From Chloroflexi bacterium RBG_16_56_11 (lineage in GTDB: Bacteria; Chloroflexota; Dehalococcoidia; Dehalococcoidales; RBG-16-60-22): a DNA stretch of 14,779 bases. Position 1 is the stretch's first letter; each line of letters starts with the position of its first letter. Where the stretch lies: contig MGNQ01000026.1 of assembly GCA_001796865.1 (NCBI GenBank), forward strand, positions 345 through 15,123, in the 5' to 3' direction. The notes beneath the pieces are model-generated. The model saw nothing but the letters and a program-made list of their open reading frames with translations, was not told the origin of the DNA and ran no database searches. Made by a program: the position numbers and the translations under genes. Shown one piece after another: positions 7,441 through 13,915 of the stretch.

Positions 7441-8389
7441 ACCGGATCCTCGGATCAAGCCAGCCGTAAGAAATATCAACTATCAAGTTGGTCAACAGGA
7501 TGGTGACGGCGATCAGCAGGACAAAACCCTGCACAATGGGGTAATCCTGAACGAAAACGGCGTTCACCATCAGCCGACTCATACCAGGGATATTGAACAC
7601 GTTTTCGATCAAGACCGAACCGCCGACGATGAAACTGAAGGACATGCCCAACAGGGTAACGATGGGGATAAGGCCGTTTTTCAGGCCGTGTTTCATAATC
7701 ACCACGCGCTCTTTGAGTCCCTTGGCCCAGGCGGTGCGGATATAGTCCTGGCGCATCACTTCCAGCATGCTGGAGCGTGTCTGGCGGGTGGTGGACGAGA
7801 TGGAGAAGATGGAAAGACAGAATACCGGCATCACCATCTGCCTCATGCCTTTCCAGAAGTCCACCGTCAACGGGGTAAAACCCTGCACCGGCAGCCATCC
7901 CATCTTGAGAGCGAACAGGTAAATCAGCATGATACCCAACCAGAAGACGGGGATGGTTATCCCGGCGTTGGCCAGTACGGTGACTATAGTATCGACCCAT
8001 TTACCGCGCCTGACGGCGCAGACCACCCCGGCCGGTAGGCCGATAGCGGTACTGATAACCAGTGCCAGCGCGCTTAACTGAAACGTTATGGGCAAACGGC
8101 GGGATATTTCATCCATCACCGGGCGGCGATGGGTTATCGAGATGCCAAAATCACCGCGGGCAACTCCGGCCAGCCAGTCGACGTACTGCAAGAGTAAGGG
8201 CCGGTCCAGGCCGAACTGCTGCCTTAGGGCCTCAATTTCCTCGGAAGAAGTATTTTTCAGTTCCCCGGAAGAGACAAAAATTAATATCGGGTCGCCGGGG
8301 AGCAGGTGCATGGCCAGGAACACCAGCAGGGTGACGATGATAAGGACGAAAAACGCCTGGACGAGCCGGCGGATGATATATGTGGTCAT
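7433..8389 (-). CDS. ABC transporter permease, DppB/OppB type
   Basis: A 318-residue first permease of a Dpp/Opp-type importer. It opens with the family N-terminus MTTYIIRRLVQAFFVLIIV and a first membrane helix, followed by LLPGDPI. A large extracytoplasmic segment (about 40-100) contains LRQQFGLDRPLLLQYVDWL and GDFGISI. About five further helices follow, with the EAA loop at TAWAKGLKERVVIMKHGLKN and the C-terminal LDPRIRYG. Its stop codon overlaps the start of the second permease. It lies 85 bases downstream of the binding-protein gene, across a strong hairpin. No clear ribosome-binding site is seen before the ATG at 8389, so translation may depend on context. Substrate class is peptide, nickel or related small solute; sequence alone does not separate these. 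Confidence 0.94.
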   Translation of the reverse strand: MTTYIIRRLVQAFFVLIIVTLLVFLAMHLLPGDPILIFVSSGELKNTSSEEIEALRQQFGLDRPLLLQYVDWLAGVARGDFGISITHRRPVMDEISRRLPITFQLSALALVISTAIGLPAGVVCAVRRGKWVDTIVTVLANAGITIPVFWLGIMLIYLFALKMGWLPVQGFTPLTVDFWKGMRQMVMPVFCLSIFSISSTTRQTRSSMLEVMRQDYIRTAWAKGLKERVVIMKHGLKNGLIPIVTLLGMSFSFIVGGSVLIENVFNIPGMSRLMVNAVFVQDYPIVQGFVLLIAVTILLTNLIVDISYGWLDPRIRYG

Positions 8390-8417
8390 CAGAAATCAGT
8401 TTAACAATAAAGCATTC

Positions 8418-8453
8418 CTCCCGGCGGGGCAGGAGGCAGACCACCGCCGGGAG
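8418..8453 (-). promoter_or_regulatory. Intercistronic hairpin between binding-protein and permease genes
   Basis: CTCCCGGCGG (8418-8427) and CCGCCGGGAG (8444-8453) form a perfect 10-bp inverted repeat with a 16-base loop. No T-run follows on the minus strand, so it is not a typical intrinsic terminator. Such structures after binding-protein genes are known to stabilise the upstream mRNA and keep permease expression lower; that role here is inferred. Confidence 0.6.
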
Positions 8454-8474
8454 ACCACAATCTTAACAACTAAT

Positions 8475-10049
8475 CTATTTGCTCAACCAGGTATCCGCCG
8501 GGGTAAAGACCGCCCACGATTGCTGGGTATAAAATCCGGTGTCATGGACGTAAGGCTTCACGGCATGGCCCCGCGTGATGCAATAGAGGGGGAGGAACAT
8601 CACCTCGTCATGCATGTAGCGGAGCACTTTCTGAACGAGGGCCGGGTCATAGTCTTTCGCGCCCATGGACTCGTTTAACAGGGTCTGTAGCTGGTCGGTC
8701 TTGAGAACGCTGGGGAAAAAGGCGGCGGTCTGTGACCAGACGAAATCAATCCCCTGGTTCAAATTGGCCGCGCTAAAGCCATTGGCGCAGGCCAAGATGG
8801 CGTCCTTCCAACCACCCATCACATACTGGACAAAACCGGCAAAGTCCACCCAGTCAAGCTGGGCTTCAATACCGACCTTGGAGAGGAAACCCTGGACGGC
8901 GACTGTCGCTTCCTTGTCCGTGGTGGAACTGTCGCCGATAATCTTGGTTGTAAAGCCATTGGGATAACCTGCCTCCGCTAGAAGCTGTTTGGCTTTTTCG
9001 GGGTTATAGGTGCGCGCCGGCAGGTCTTTGATGTAAGCCGAGGCGTCGGGCGGGGCGAATTCATAAGTAGTCGTCCACAGGCCGAAGCCCCTGGCTTTGA
9101 CGATAGCGTCGCGGTCAATGGCATAGTCGACCGCCTGGCGGACTTTAAGATTGGACCAGACCGAGTCCGGGTTCTTGCTGTCAGGTATCAGAGTGATGGC
9201 GCCGGTATAAGATTTCAGCACCTGGTTACCTTTCTGGCCCAGGTCATAGAGGACTTTGGCGACATCTCCGCCGATAGCGTCGGCCTCGCCGGCCTCAAAG
9301 GCAGCCGAAGCGGTCAGGGGATCGATGATGAAATGGGCCTCAATGGCGTCAAGATAAGGTTTTCCTTTCTGCCAGTAGTCGGGGAACCTGGCCACTTTCA
9401 GGACGACGTCACGCTCGAAACTGACGAACTTGAAAGGCCCGGTCCCCACCGGGTTCCAGCGGAGCCCGTCTTTGCCCACTTTATCGAAGGCGGCTTTGGA
9501 GACCATATAGGTCGAGGTGAGGGTGGAAAGCAACGTGTTCGAATATTTTTTCAGATTTATTTTAATCGTATTATTATCGATTACGTCCACCGAGCTGACA
9601 TCCTTGACGTTAGCCAGTTTGGCGGCGAGGAACTGGTCGTAGTTCCACTTGGCCACCGCAGCATTAAAGTCTGTTCCGTCATGGAACTTGACCCCCAGTC
9701 TCAAGGTAAAGGTGATAGACGTCAGGTCAGGCGCGATTGTCCAGGCAGTGGCCAGCTTCGGCTTGACGGTCCCTTTGTAGTCGACATCAACAAGACCTTC
9801 CATCATGGTGCAGGCATACAGTCCTAACGGCGGTCCAGGTTCTGCCAGCCAGCCGATGGTGTTGGCCGGTCCCCGGGGGTTGATATATCGGAAGGTTCCT
9901 CCGGATTTCGGCGTCTGGGGCGAGGTCGCGGGGGCGGGAGAAGGAGCGGGAGCCGGGGCAGGCGCAGGGGTTGGGCTCGGTTCGCCGCAGCCGGCTACGG
10001 CAAGCCCCAGCAAGATTCCAACGCATAACAATGCCAGAATATTTTTCAT
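8475..10049 (-). CDS. Solute-binding lipoprotein, SBP family 5 (DppA/OppA type)
   Basis: A 524-residue extracytoplasmic binding protein of a peptide/nickel-type ABC importer. A signal peptide ends in the lipobox LAVAGC with the acylated Cys at 21. A Pro/Ala-rich linker (about 24-46) tethers the mature domain. The SBP-family-5 fold begins at GGTFRYINPRG. Typical family stretches are MMEGLVDVDYKGTVKPKLA, FTLRLGVKFHDGTDFNAA, VGTGPFKFVSFE and LKVRQAVDYAIDRDAIVKA. It captures the solute outside the membrane and delivers it to the two permeases encoded next. It has the strongest ribosome-binding site of the cluster, AAGGAGG at 10060-10054, fitting the high level needed for a binding protein. Its promoter carries the operator-like element shared with ald. 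Length is normal and nothing looks truncated. Ligand is not predictable by eye. Confidence 0.94.
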   Translation of the reverse strand: MKNILALLCVGILLGLAVAGCGEPSPTPAPAPAPAPSPAPATSPQTPKSGGTFRYINPRGPANTIGWLAEPGPPLGLYACTMMEGLVDVDYKGTVKPKLATAWTIAPDLTSITFTLRLGVKFHDGTDFNAAVAKWNYDQFLAAKLANVKDVSSVDVIDNNTIKINLKKYSNTLLSTLTSTYMVSKAAFDKVGKDGLRWNPVGTGPFKFVSFERDVVLKVARFPDYWQKGKPYLDAIEAHFIIDPLTASAAFEAGEADAIGGDVAKVLYDLGQKGNQVLKSYTGAITLIPDSKNPDSVWSNLKVRQAVDYAIDRDAIVKARGFGLWTTTYEFAPPDASAYIKDLPARTYNPEKAKQLLAEAGYPNGFTTKIIGDSSTTDKEATVAVQGFLSKVGIEAQLDWVDFAGFVQYVMGGWKDAILACANGFSAANLNQGIDFVWSQTAAFFPSVLKTDQLQTLLNESMGAKDYDPALVQKVLRYMHDEVMFLPLYCITRGHAVKPYVHDTGFYTQQSWAVFTPADTWLSK

Positions 10050-10053
10050 CGTC

Positions 10054-10060
10054 CCTCCTT
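10054..10060 (-). promoter_or_regulatory. Strong ribosome-binding site of the binding-protein gene
   Basis: The minus strand reads AAGGAGG ending 4 bases before the ATG at 10049. It is the closest match to the anti-Shine-Dalgarno sequence in the transporter operon and fixes the start. Confidence 0.75.
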
Positions 10061-10140
10061 AAAGGTGTCCTTACTGTTCGTCAGTAAAAAAACAGGTCCC
10101 AGTAGCTATAGGGAAACGGAACCCCCGATTATTTCTTATC

Positions 10141-10186
10141 CAGTTAAACACTGCCTCCAGGCACAGTCAATGCCTCATTTGAGCTG
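10141..10186 (-). promoter_or_regulatory. Binding-protein gene promoter with operator-like element
   Basis: On the minus strand, TTGACT (10170-10165), a 17-base spacer and TTAACT (10147-10142) with a TGn extension form a promoter. The predicted start is near 10135. The 16-bp CAGCTCAAATGAGGCA (10186-10171) abuts the -35. The 50-base block 10141-10190 matches 4651-4700 at 37 of 50 positions by hand count, with mismatches concentrated in the spacer. That is the pattern expected for a conserved promoter plus operator. Confidence 0.65.
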
Positions 10187-10195
10187 TTGGCGCCA

Positions 10196-10212
10196 GCCTG
10201 GCGATGCCAGGC
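10196..10212. repeat. Short perfect hairpin upstream of the transporter promoter
   Basis: GCCTGGC (10196-10202) and GCCAGGC (10206-10212) pair with a 3-base GAT loop. It lies between the regulator's stop codon and the transporter promoter. No T-run follows on either strand, so I do not call it a terminator, though it could slow read-through from the regulator gene. Confidence 0.4.
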
Positions 10213-10300
10213 GAGAAGACTCTTTGTTCAGGAAAAACGAAGGAAAACCGGCGAAATCCAAACGCACCCAAATGTAGCGGATAACTATGCGGAGGACACA

Positions 10301-10357
10301 ATGAAGGCGGACGGCAGCGGCCCGGGTCAGGAAACGAAAGATACAGACGGACAGTAA
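10301..10357 (+). CDS. Candidate 18-residue small ORF with strong ribosome-binding site
   Basis: GGAGG (10291-10295) lies 5 bases before an ATG that opens an 18-codon frame, MKADGSGPGQETKDTDGQ, stopping at 10355-10357. It ends just before the convergent stop of the LuxR-type gene. The peptide is hydrophilic and has no recognisable domain. The ribosome-binding site is better than those of most genes here, but the length makes chance likely. It could also be the leftover start of a lost gene. Confidence 0.18.
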   Translation: MKADGSGPGQETKDTDGQ

Positions 10358-10360
10358 TCG

Positions 10361-11506
10361 TCAGGAGAGAGAATCGTAAGCTTTGACCAGATTAGCCAAC
10401 TTGGTGCGGCTGTCCAGGCCGGTCTTTTCGAAGATATTTTTCAGATGGTTCTGGACGGTGAACGGACTGATGCCCAGCCGATCGGCGATTTGCTTGTTGG
10501 TCAACCCTTCGGCGGCCTGTCGGGCGATGGTCTCTTCACGCTGGCTCAATTTATACTGGCTGGAAGTGACGCCCGCCTGGCCCTGGTAATCCGGAGTCAA
10601 TTTATGGATCGTGACGATGAAGTGCGGGCTCACCCGCTCATTCTGGGTCAATATCAGCGGGAAACACTGAACGTAAAAGCGATGGCCGTAGCCGGCGTCG
10701 AAAATACGGTTGGTGTGGAGCTGCCAATCCGGCTCATGACACGACGATACCAGGTGCTGGCAATCCTGGACAACCACGCGCGGGACAGGAATTTCCGCAT
10801 CCCTTCTTCCCAGCAGGGACTGGTCATGACCGGCGCTGATCTGCTGGCAATAAACCCTGGCCCGGTGGTTGGAAAACATCGATTGATACCCGGGGTCCAG
10901 GAGAATCATTCCTTCAGAACAGGCCTCCATCCAGCGTTCCAGCAATAAACGCTCGTTGTTGTTCTTGGTTATCTGGTCCGCGAATTCGAAAATATTGATA
11001 AGAAAAGGGACGAACATCGAGGCCTTGAGAAGATCCTGTTTTTTAAAGCCGGGTTGGTCCTGGCGGCGCTGGAGAGAAATCGCGCCGAAGACATTGTCCC
11101 GGGAGCATAACCTGATAATCAACTCCCCCAGGAGATTCTGCGGCCTGAGGAACAGATTATAATAATCCAGGTTAATGAGTTGCGAATACGGTATCACATC
11201 ATCGGTCTTAAAAACCGGTGCGTTTTGGTCAGGAAAAAACTGCATCTGATACAGTGGATCATATTTCCAGTAGTAATCAGCATATGCATCAAGGTATTTC
11301 CTGCCCTTGCGCAAGACATAAGACCTGGCAAGGTCAACGCCTTGGTGGCTGGCGGTGGAAGAGAGGAATACCGCGTCATCCGCCTCAAACGATTTTAGAA
11401 GCTCAAAAAGAATGTCTTCCGTTTTACCACCGGTTTTCAAACAGGAAATGCAACAGTTGACCAGGCTTAAGACATCATTCTGGCGGCGGTTGACTGATAT
11501 GCCCAT
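10361..11506 (-). CDS. LuxR/GerE-type transcriptional regulator
   Basis: A 381-residue regulator with a C-terminal LuxR/GerE (NarL-type) helix-turn-helix at about 318-378. The core is LSQREETIARQAAEGLTNKQ, then IADRLGISPFTVQNHLKNIF with the recognition helix SPFTVQNHLKNIF. The N-terminal half (about 25-175) resembles a GAF-type sensor, including the segment DYYNLFLRPQNLLGELIIRL often seen in this class. A PAS-like segment (about 195-310) follows from ERLLLERWMEACSEGMILLD. There is no phospho-receiver domain and no membrane segment, so a soluble ligand is likely. It is upstream of the binding-protein gene on the same strand, across 311 bases. It is the only regulator in the window, which makes it the natural candidate for the operator-like element at three nearby promoters. 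Its own promoter lacks that element. The ATG at 11506 has only a weak upstream GGA. Confidence 0.9.
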   Translation of the reverse strand: MGISVNRRQNDVLSLVNCCISCLKTGGKTEDILFELLKSFEADDAVFLSSTASHQGVDLARSYVLRKGRKYLDAYADYYWKYDPLYQMQFFPDQNAPVFKTDDVIPYSQLINLDYYNLFLRPQNLLGELIIRLCSRDNVFGAISLQRRQDQPGFKKQDLLKASMFVPFLINIFEFADQITKNNNERLLLERWMEACSEGMILLDPGYQSMFSNHRARVYCQQISAGHDQSLLGRRDAEIPVPRVVVQDCQHLVSSCHEPDWQLHTNRIFDAGYGHRFYVQCFPLILTQNERVSPHFIVTIHKLTPDYQGQAGVTSSQYKLSQREETIARQAAEGLTNKQIADRLGISPFTVQNHLKNIFEKTGLDSRTKLANLVKAYDSLS

Positions 11507-11539
11507 AGGGTATAGATCCGGCAGTATTCGAACCAGATA

Positions 11540-11568
11540 ATCATAGTGTTAAGATAAAGAAAAGTCAA
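11540..11568 (-). promoter_or_regulatory. Promoter of the LuxR-type regulator
   Basis: On the minus strand, TTGACT (11568-11563), a 17-base spacer and TATGAT (11545-11540) match the housekeeping consensus at 5 of 6 positions in each box. The predicted start is near 11533, leaving a leader of about 27 bases. The 16 bases upstream of the -35 do not resemble the operator-like element of the other promoters, so autoregulation through that element is unlikely. Confidence 0.6.
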
Positions 11569-11604
11569 GGTTCATGGTCTGCGGGTTCTGTTCAGTCGTG
11601 GTTG

Positions 11605-11613
11605 TGGTATAAT
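11605..11613 (+). promoter_or_regulatory. Candidate extended -10 promoter, plus strand
   Basis: TGGTATAAT (11605-11613) is a perfect -10 with a TGn extension, but no matching -35 precedes it. The next plus-strand gene begins 278 bases downstream, beyond the transposase relic, so it may drive the toroid-protein gene or be an orphan. Confidence 0.35.
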
Positions 11614-11708
11614 CCTCTTAAAACATTAAGAACTAGAAATTTTGAGTTGGTCTTCAATCCGTAATATTACTGATAGTCCAAGTTGCTTTGCGCTGTATAC
11701 ACGTTTAC

Positions 11709-11802
11709 CTACACAAATTCATCCAGTATCTTCCCCTTCTCCAGTGTTGAACCCCGTAAATACTTGGCTCGTATTGCACGAACATATGCTGCGTCGTGTC
11801 AC
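11709..11802 (-). pseudogene. Relic of an integrase-type transposase (5' end only)
   Basis: On the minus strand GGAGG (11812-11808) precedes a GTG at 11802 that opens with codons for MTRR. After a single-base slip the other frame reads YVRAIRA, then KYLRGSTLEKGKILDEFV, and stops at 11709-11711. The pattern of a basic start, R-x-R/K-Y, E-K-G-x-I-L-D-E-F resembles, from memory, the N-terminus of IS481/ISNCY-like transposases with an integrase core, where it continues into TGYHRK. Nothing beyond it is recognisable. I read it as the decayed start of an inserted element, its remainder lost or too diverged to see. A short similarity of this kind could still be chance. Confidence 0.4.
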
Positions 11803-11855
11803 AGTTACCTCCAATACCTTTTTCCGTAACACTTATTATGATTCAATGTGGCGTC

Positions 11856-11882
11856 TTGACTAATATCGAGATAAAGTACAAT
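11856..11882 (+). promoter_or_regulatory. Possible promoter of the toroid-protein gene
   Basis: TTGACT (11856-11861), a short 15-base spacer and TACAAT (11877-11882) lie directly before the ATG at 11891. If used, transcription would begin at about 11889 and the mRNA would be leaderless, fitting the absence of a ribosome-binding site. The spacer is shorter than ideal. Confidence 0.3.
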
Positions 11883-11890
11883 AATTGGCC

Positions 11891-12937
11891 ATGTTTGGCT
11901 GGAAAGACATAATAAATGGAGACCCGGTTCCGTGGCTGCTGGAGAACGATAAGACCCAGCCGGGCATCCGCTACTATACCTTGCGTGATATCCTCGGCCG
12001 AGACGAGAACGATAAAGAAGTCAAAGCTGCTAAGGCAGCGATCATGGCAAGCGGACCGGTGCCGGTAATCCTGGCGGCACAGCAGCCGGAGGGATATTGG
12101 GACAAAGCTGGATCAAGCAGCGGCCCTAAATACCGGGGGACGCAATGGGCGCTGGTCTTCATGGCGCAGCTCGGCGCGGATGGTGCTGATCCGCGCATCC
12201 GTACCGGCTGTGAATATCTGCTTTCCCATTGCGTAGCCAGTAATGGCGGTCTGTCGTGGAACAGCACAGCTTCCGGTTTCGAACAATGCATGGCTGGTAT
12301 TATGGGGGCAGCTTTGATTGACTTCGGCTGGCTTAACGACCAACGCCTGCGAACAGCTATGGAATGGCTGGCACAGACCATTACCGGAAAAGGGGTAGCC
12401 GACGCTTCGAACCGGGACACAAACAAGCGTTACTATAAGTCCGGAAATTCAGCTCCTTTATTCGTCTGTTCAATGAATGCTAATTTACCCTGCGCCTGGG
12501 GAGCAATTAGTGCGATGGTTGCCCTGAGCAAAGTACCACCGGCGCAGCTAACCAGAAATATGCAAGCAGCTATTAAACAAGGCGTGGACTTTCTGCTGAG
12601 CCATGACCCGGCGGTCGCCGATTACCCCTTTGGCAGTTGGAACAAGCCCAGCAGGCCCAGCTCAAACTGGTTCAAGTTAGGTTATCCCATCGGCTACATT
12701 ACAGATGTGCTTCAAAACCTGGAGGTCCTAGCAGCGCTGGGGCAGGCCAAGAATCCTAGGCTAGCCAACGCGTTAGATCTGGTCATTAGTAAGCAAAACC
12801 AACAAGGGCGCTGGTTACTGGAACATACCTACAACGGTAAGATGTGGGTGAACATAGAAAAGAAGGGTCAGCCCAGCAAATGGGTCACCTTGAGAGCTTT
12901 GCGGGTATTGAAAGCGGCTTATCCAGAGATAGGATGA
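11891..12937 (+). CDS. Alpha/alpha-toroid protein (squalene cyclase/prenyltransferase-like fold), unknown function
   Basis: A 348-residue protein beginning MFGWKDIINGD. Its helical repeats carry motifs such as QQPEGYWD, GTQWALVFMAQLGAD, RIRTGCEYLLSH, NGGLSW, RLRTAMEWLAQ and KQGVDFLLSH. These repeats, with recurring G-x-W near their ends, are typical of the alpha/alpha-toroid fold of terpene cyclases and protein prenyltransferases. The DxDD catalytic motif of squalene-hopene cyclase is not seen, so an enzymatic role is not supported. I recall homologues in Chloroflexota databases labelled nitrogen fixation protein NifH; no P-loop or Fe-S cysteine pattern is present, so that name would be wrong here. 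There is no signal peptide. I start at ATG 11891 rather than the TTG at 11885; neither has a ribosome-binding site. The S66 peptidase gene follows 30 bases later, suggesting a two-gene transcript. Confidence 0.7.
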   Translation: MFGWKDIINGDPVPWLLENDKTQPGIRYYTLRDILGRDENDKEVKAAKAAIMASGPVPVILAAQQPEGYWDKAGSSSGPKYRGTQWALVFMAQLGADGADPRIRTGCEYLLSHCVASNGGLSWNSTASGFEQCMAGIMGAALIDFGWLNDQRLRTAMEWLAQTITGKGVADASNRDTNKRYYKSGNSAPLFVCSMNANLPCAWGAISAMVALSKVPPAQLTRNMQAAIKQGVDFLLSHDPAVADYPFGSWNKPSRPSSNWFKLGYPIGYITDVLQNLEVLAALGQAKNPRLANALDLVISKQNQQGRWLLEHTYNGKMWVNIEKKGQPSKWVTLRALRVLKAAYPEIG

Positions 12938-12967
12938 TTTCCAGCATCCGGAGACGGGAGGACTGAT

Positions 12968-13915
12968 ATGGAATTGGGTAAAACCGCTTGCCCTCCGCAC
13001 CGGCGACAAGATTGGCATCATCGCTCCATCCATGCATATTATTGATGAACAAGCTGTGCAAACGGCATCGCCACACTACAGGAACTGGGATTCCGTGTGG
13101 AGATGGGGCCGACCGTCCATTCAAAGTACCGGAATACCACCGCTGTGGCTGAAGACCGCGCCAGGGAGATGATGAAATTCTTCACGGATCCTGACACGAA
13201 AGCGATTATCTGCTTGATAGGCGGCAATACAGCAGCACAACTGTTAAAACCGCTCGATTATGAAACGATACGAAACAATCCAAAACTGTTCAGCGGGATG
13301 AGTGACATCGGTCACCTGAACCTGGCGCTGCTTTCCCGGGCTGGCCTGGTGACTATCTACGGGCCGGACCTGACCTTTGGCTTCGGCGCCGACCGGAATA
13401 ATCCGGCAACCCGATATAATATCGACCTGTTTCTCAGATGCTGCACACGGCCAGAACCTCCATGGAAAATGCCAGCTTTCACGCAGTGGGAATGCTGGCG
13501 CCCAAGAAACGCCAGGGGGCGTTTAGTAGGAGGTTATTTGGGAGCAACGACAAGTTTGTATCGTACGAGTTTCTGGCCGAAACTCGGAAAAACAATCCTT
13601 TTCTGGGAAGCGTTGCAGACCCAGCCACACGATATTGAACGGCAATTCACCATCGCAGAGGCCGAGGGGATGTTCGAAAAGGTAACCGGCATGGTCGTAG
13701 GAAAACTGGTCGGCTGTGAAGAGAAAGATGATGAAAGGATGTTACCCGATATCAAAGAAATACTCCTTGAAATAACGAAAGAGTACGGGTTCCCGATTAT
13801 TGGCAACGCAGACTTCGGCCATAGTGGTATCTTCATGCCGATGCCGGAAGGGTTGTTAGCGAATATGGATACAAAAAACTTGTTACTAGAGCTGATTGAG
13901 CCGGTAGTCCGGTAG
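12968..13915 (+). pseudogene. Peptidase S66 (LD-carboxypeptidase / MccF-like), frameshifted
   Basis: This gene belongs to the serine peptidases that trim cytoplasmic murein peptides (LdcA) or destroy microcin C-type antibiotics (MccF). GGAGG (12957-12961) sits 6 bases before the ATG at 12968. The frame then shifts twice. An extra base in GGGTAAAA (12976-12983) moves the coding frame to one reading LALRTGDKIGIIAPSMHI. A missing base in ACGGCATCG (13062-13070) restores the first frame, which then runs to the TAG at 13915. Corrected length would be about 315 residues, normal for the family. The triad is present: Ser in SGMSDIGH (codon 13301), Glu in LFWEA (13607), His in ADFGHSG (13820). A second compensating pair may lie near 13435-13460, where the sequence departs from the family. 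Without correction, a GTG at 13097 gives only 272 residues lacking the N-terminal strand. Real decay and homopolymer sequencing error are both possible. Confidence 0.75.

Noticed and set aside
9912..9978. Simple-sequence repeat locus
   Set aside because: It is the codon-level repetition of the Pro/Ala linker after the lipobox, ordinary for this class of binding lipoprotein.
10196..10212. Intrinsic terminator of the regulator gene
   Set aside because: The 7-bp stem is perfect but no T-run follows on either strand.
11642..11863. 73-codon plus-strand frame in the regulator/toroid gap
   Set aside because: No ribosome-binding site or family resemblance, and the opposite strand reads like a transposase relic over the same bases.
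11891..12937. Nitrogenase iron protein (NifH)
   Set aside because: Relatives may carry this database label, but there is no P-loop and no Fe-S cysteine pair; the helical repeats indicate an alpha/alpha toroid.
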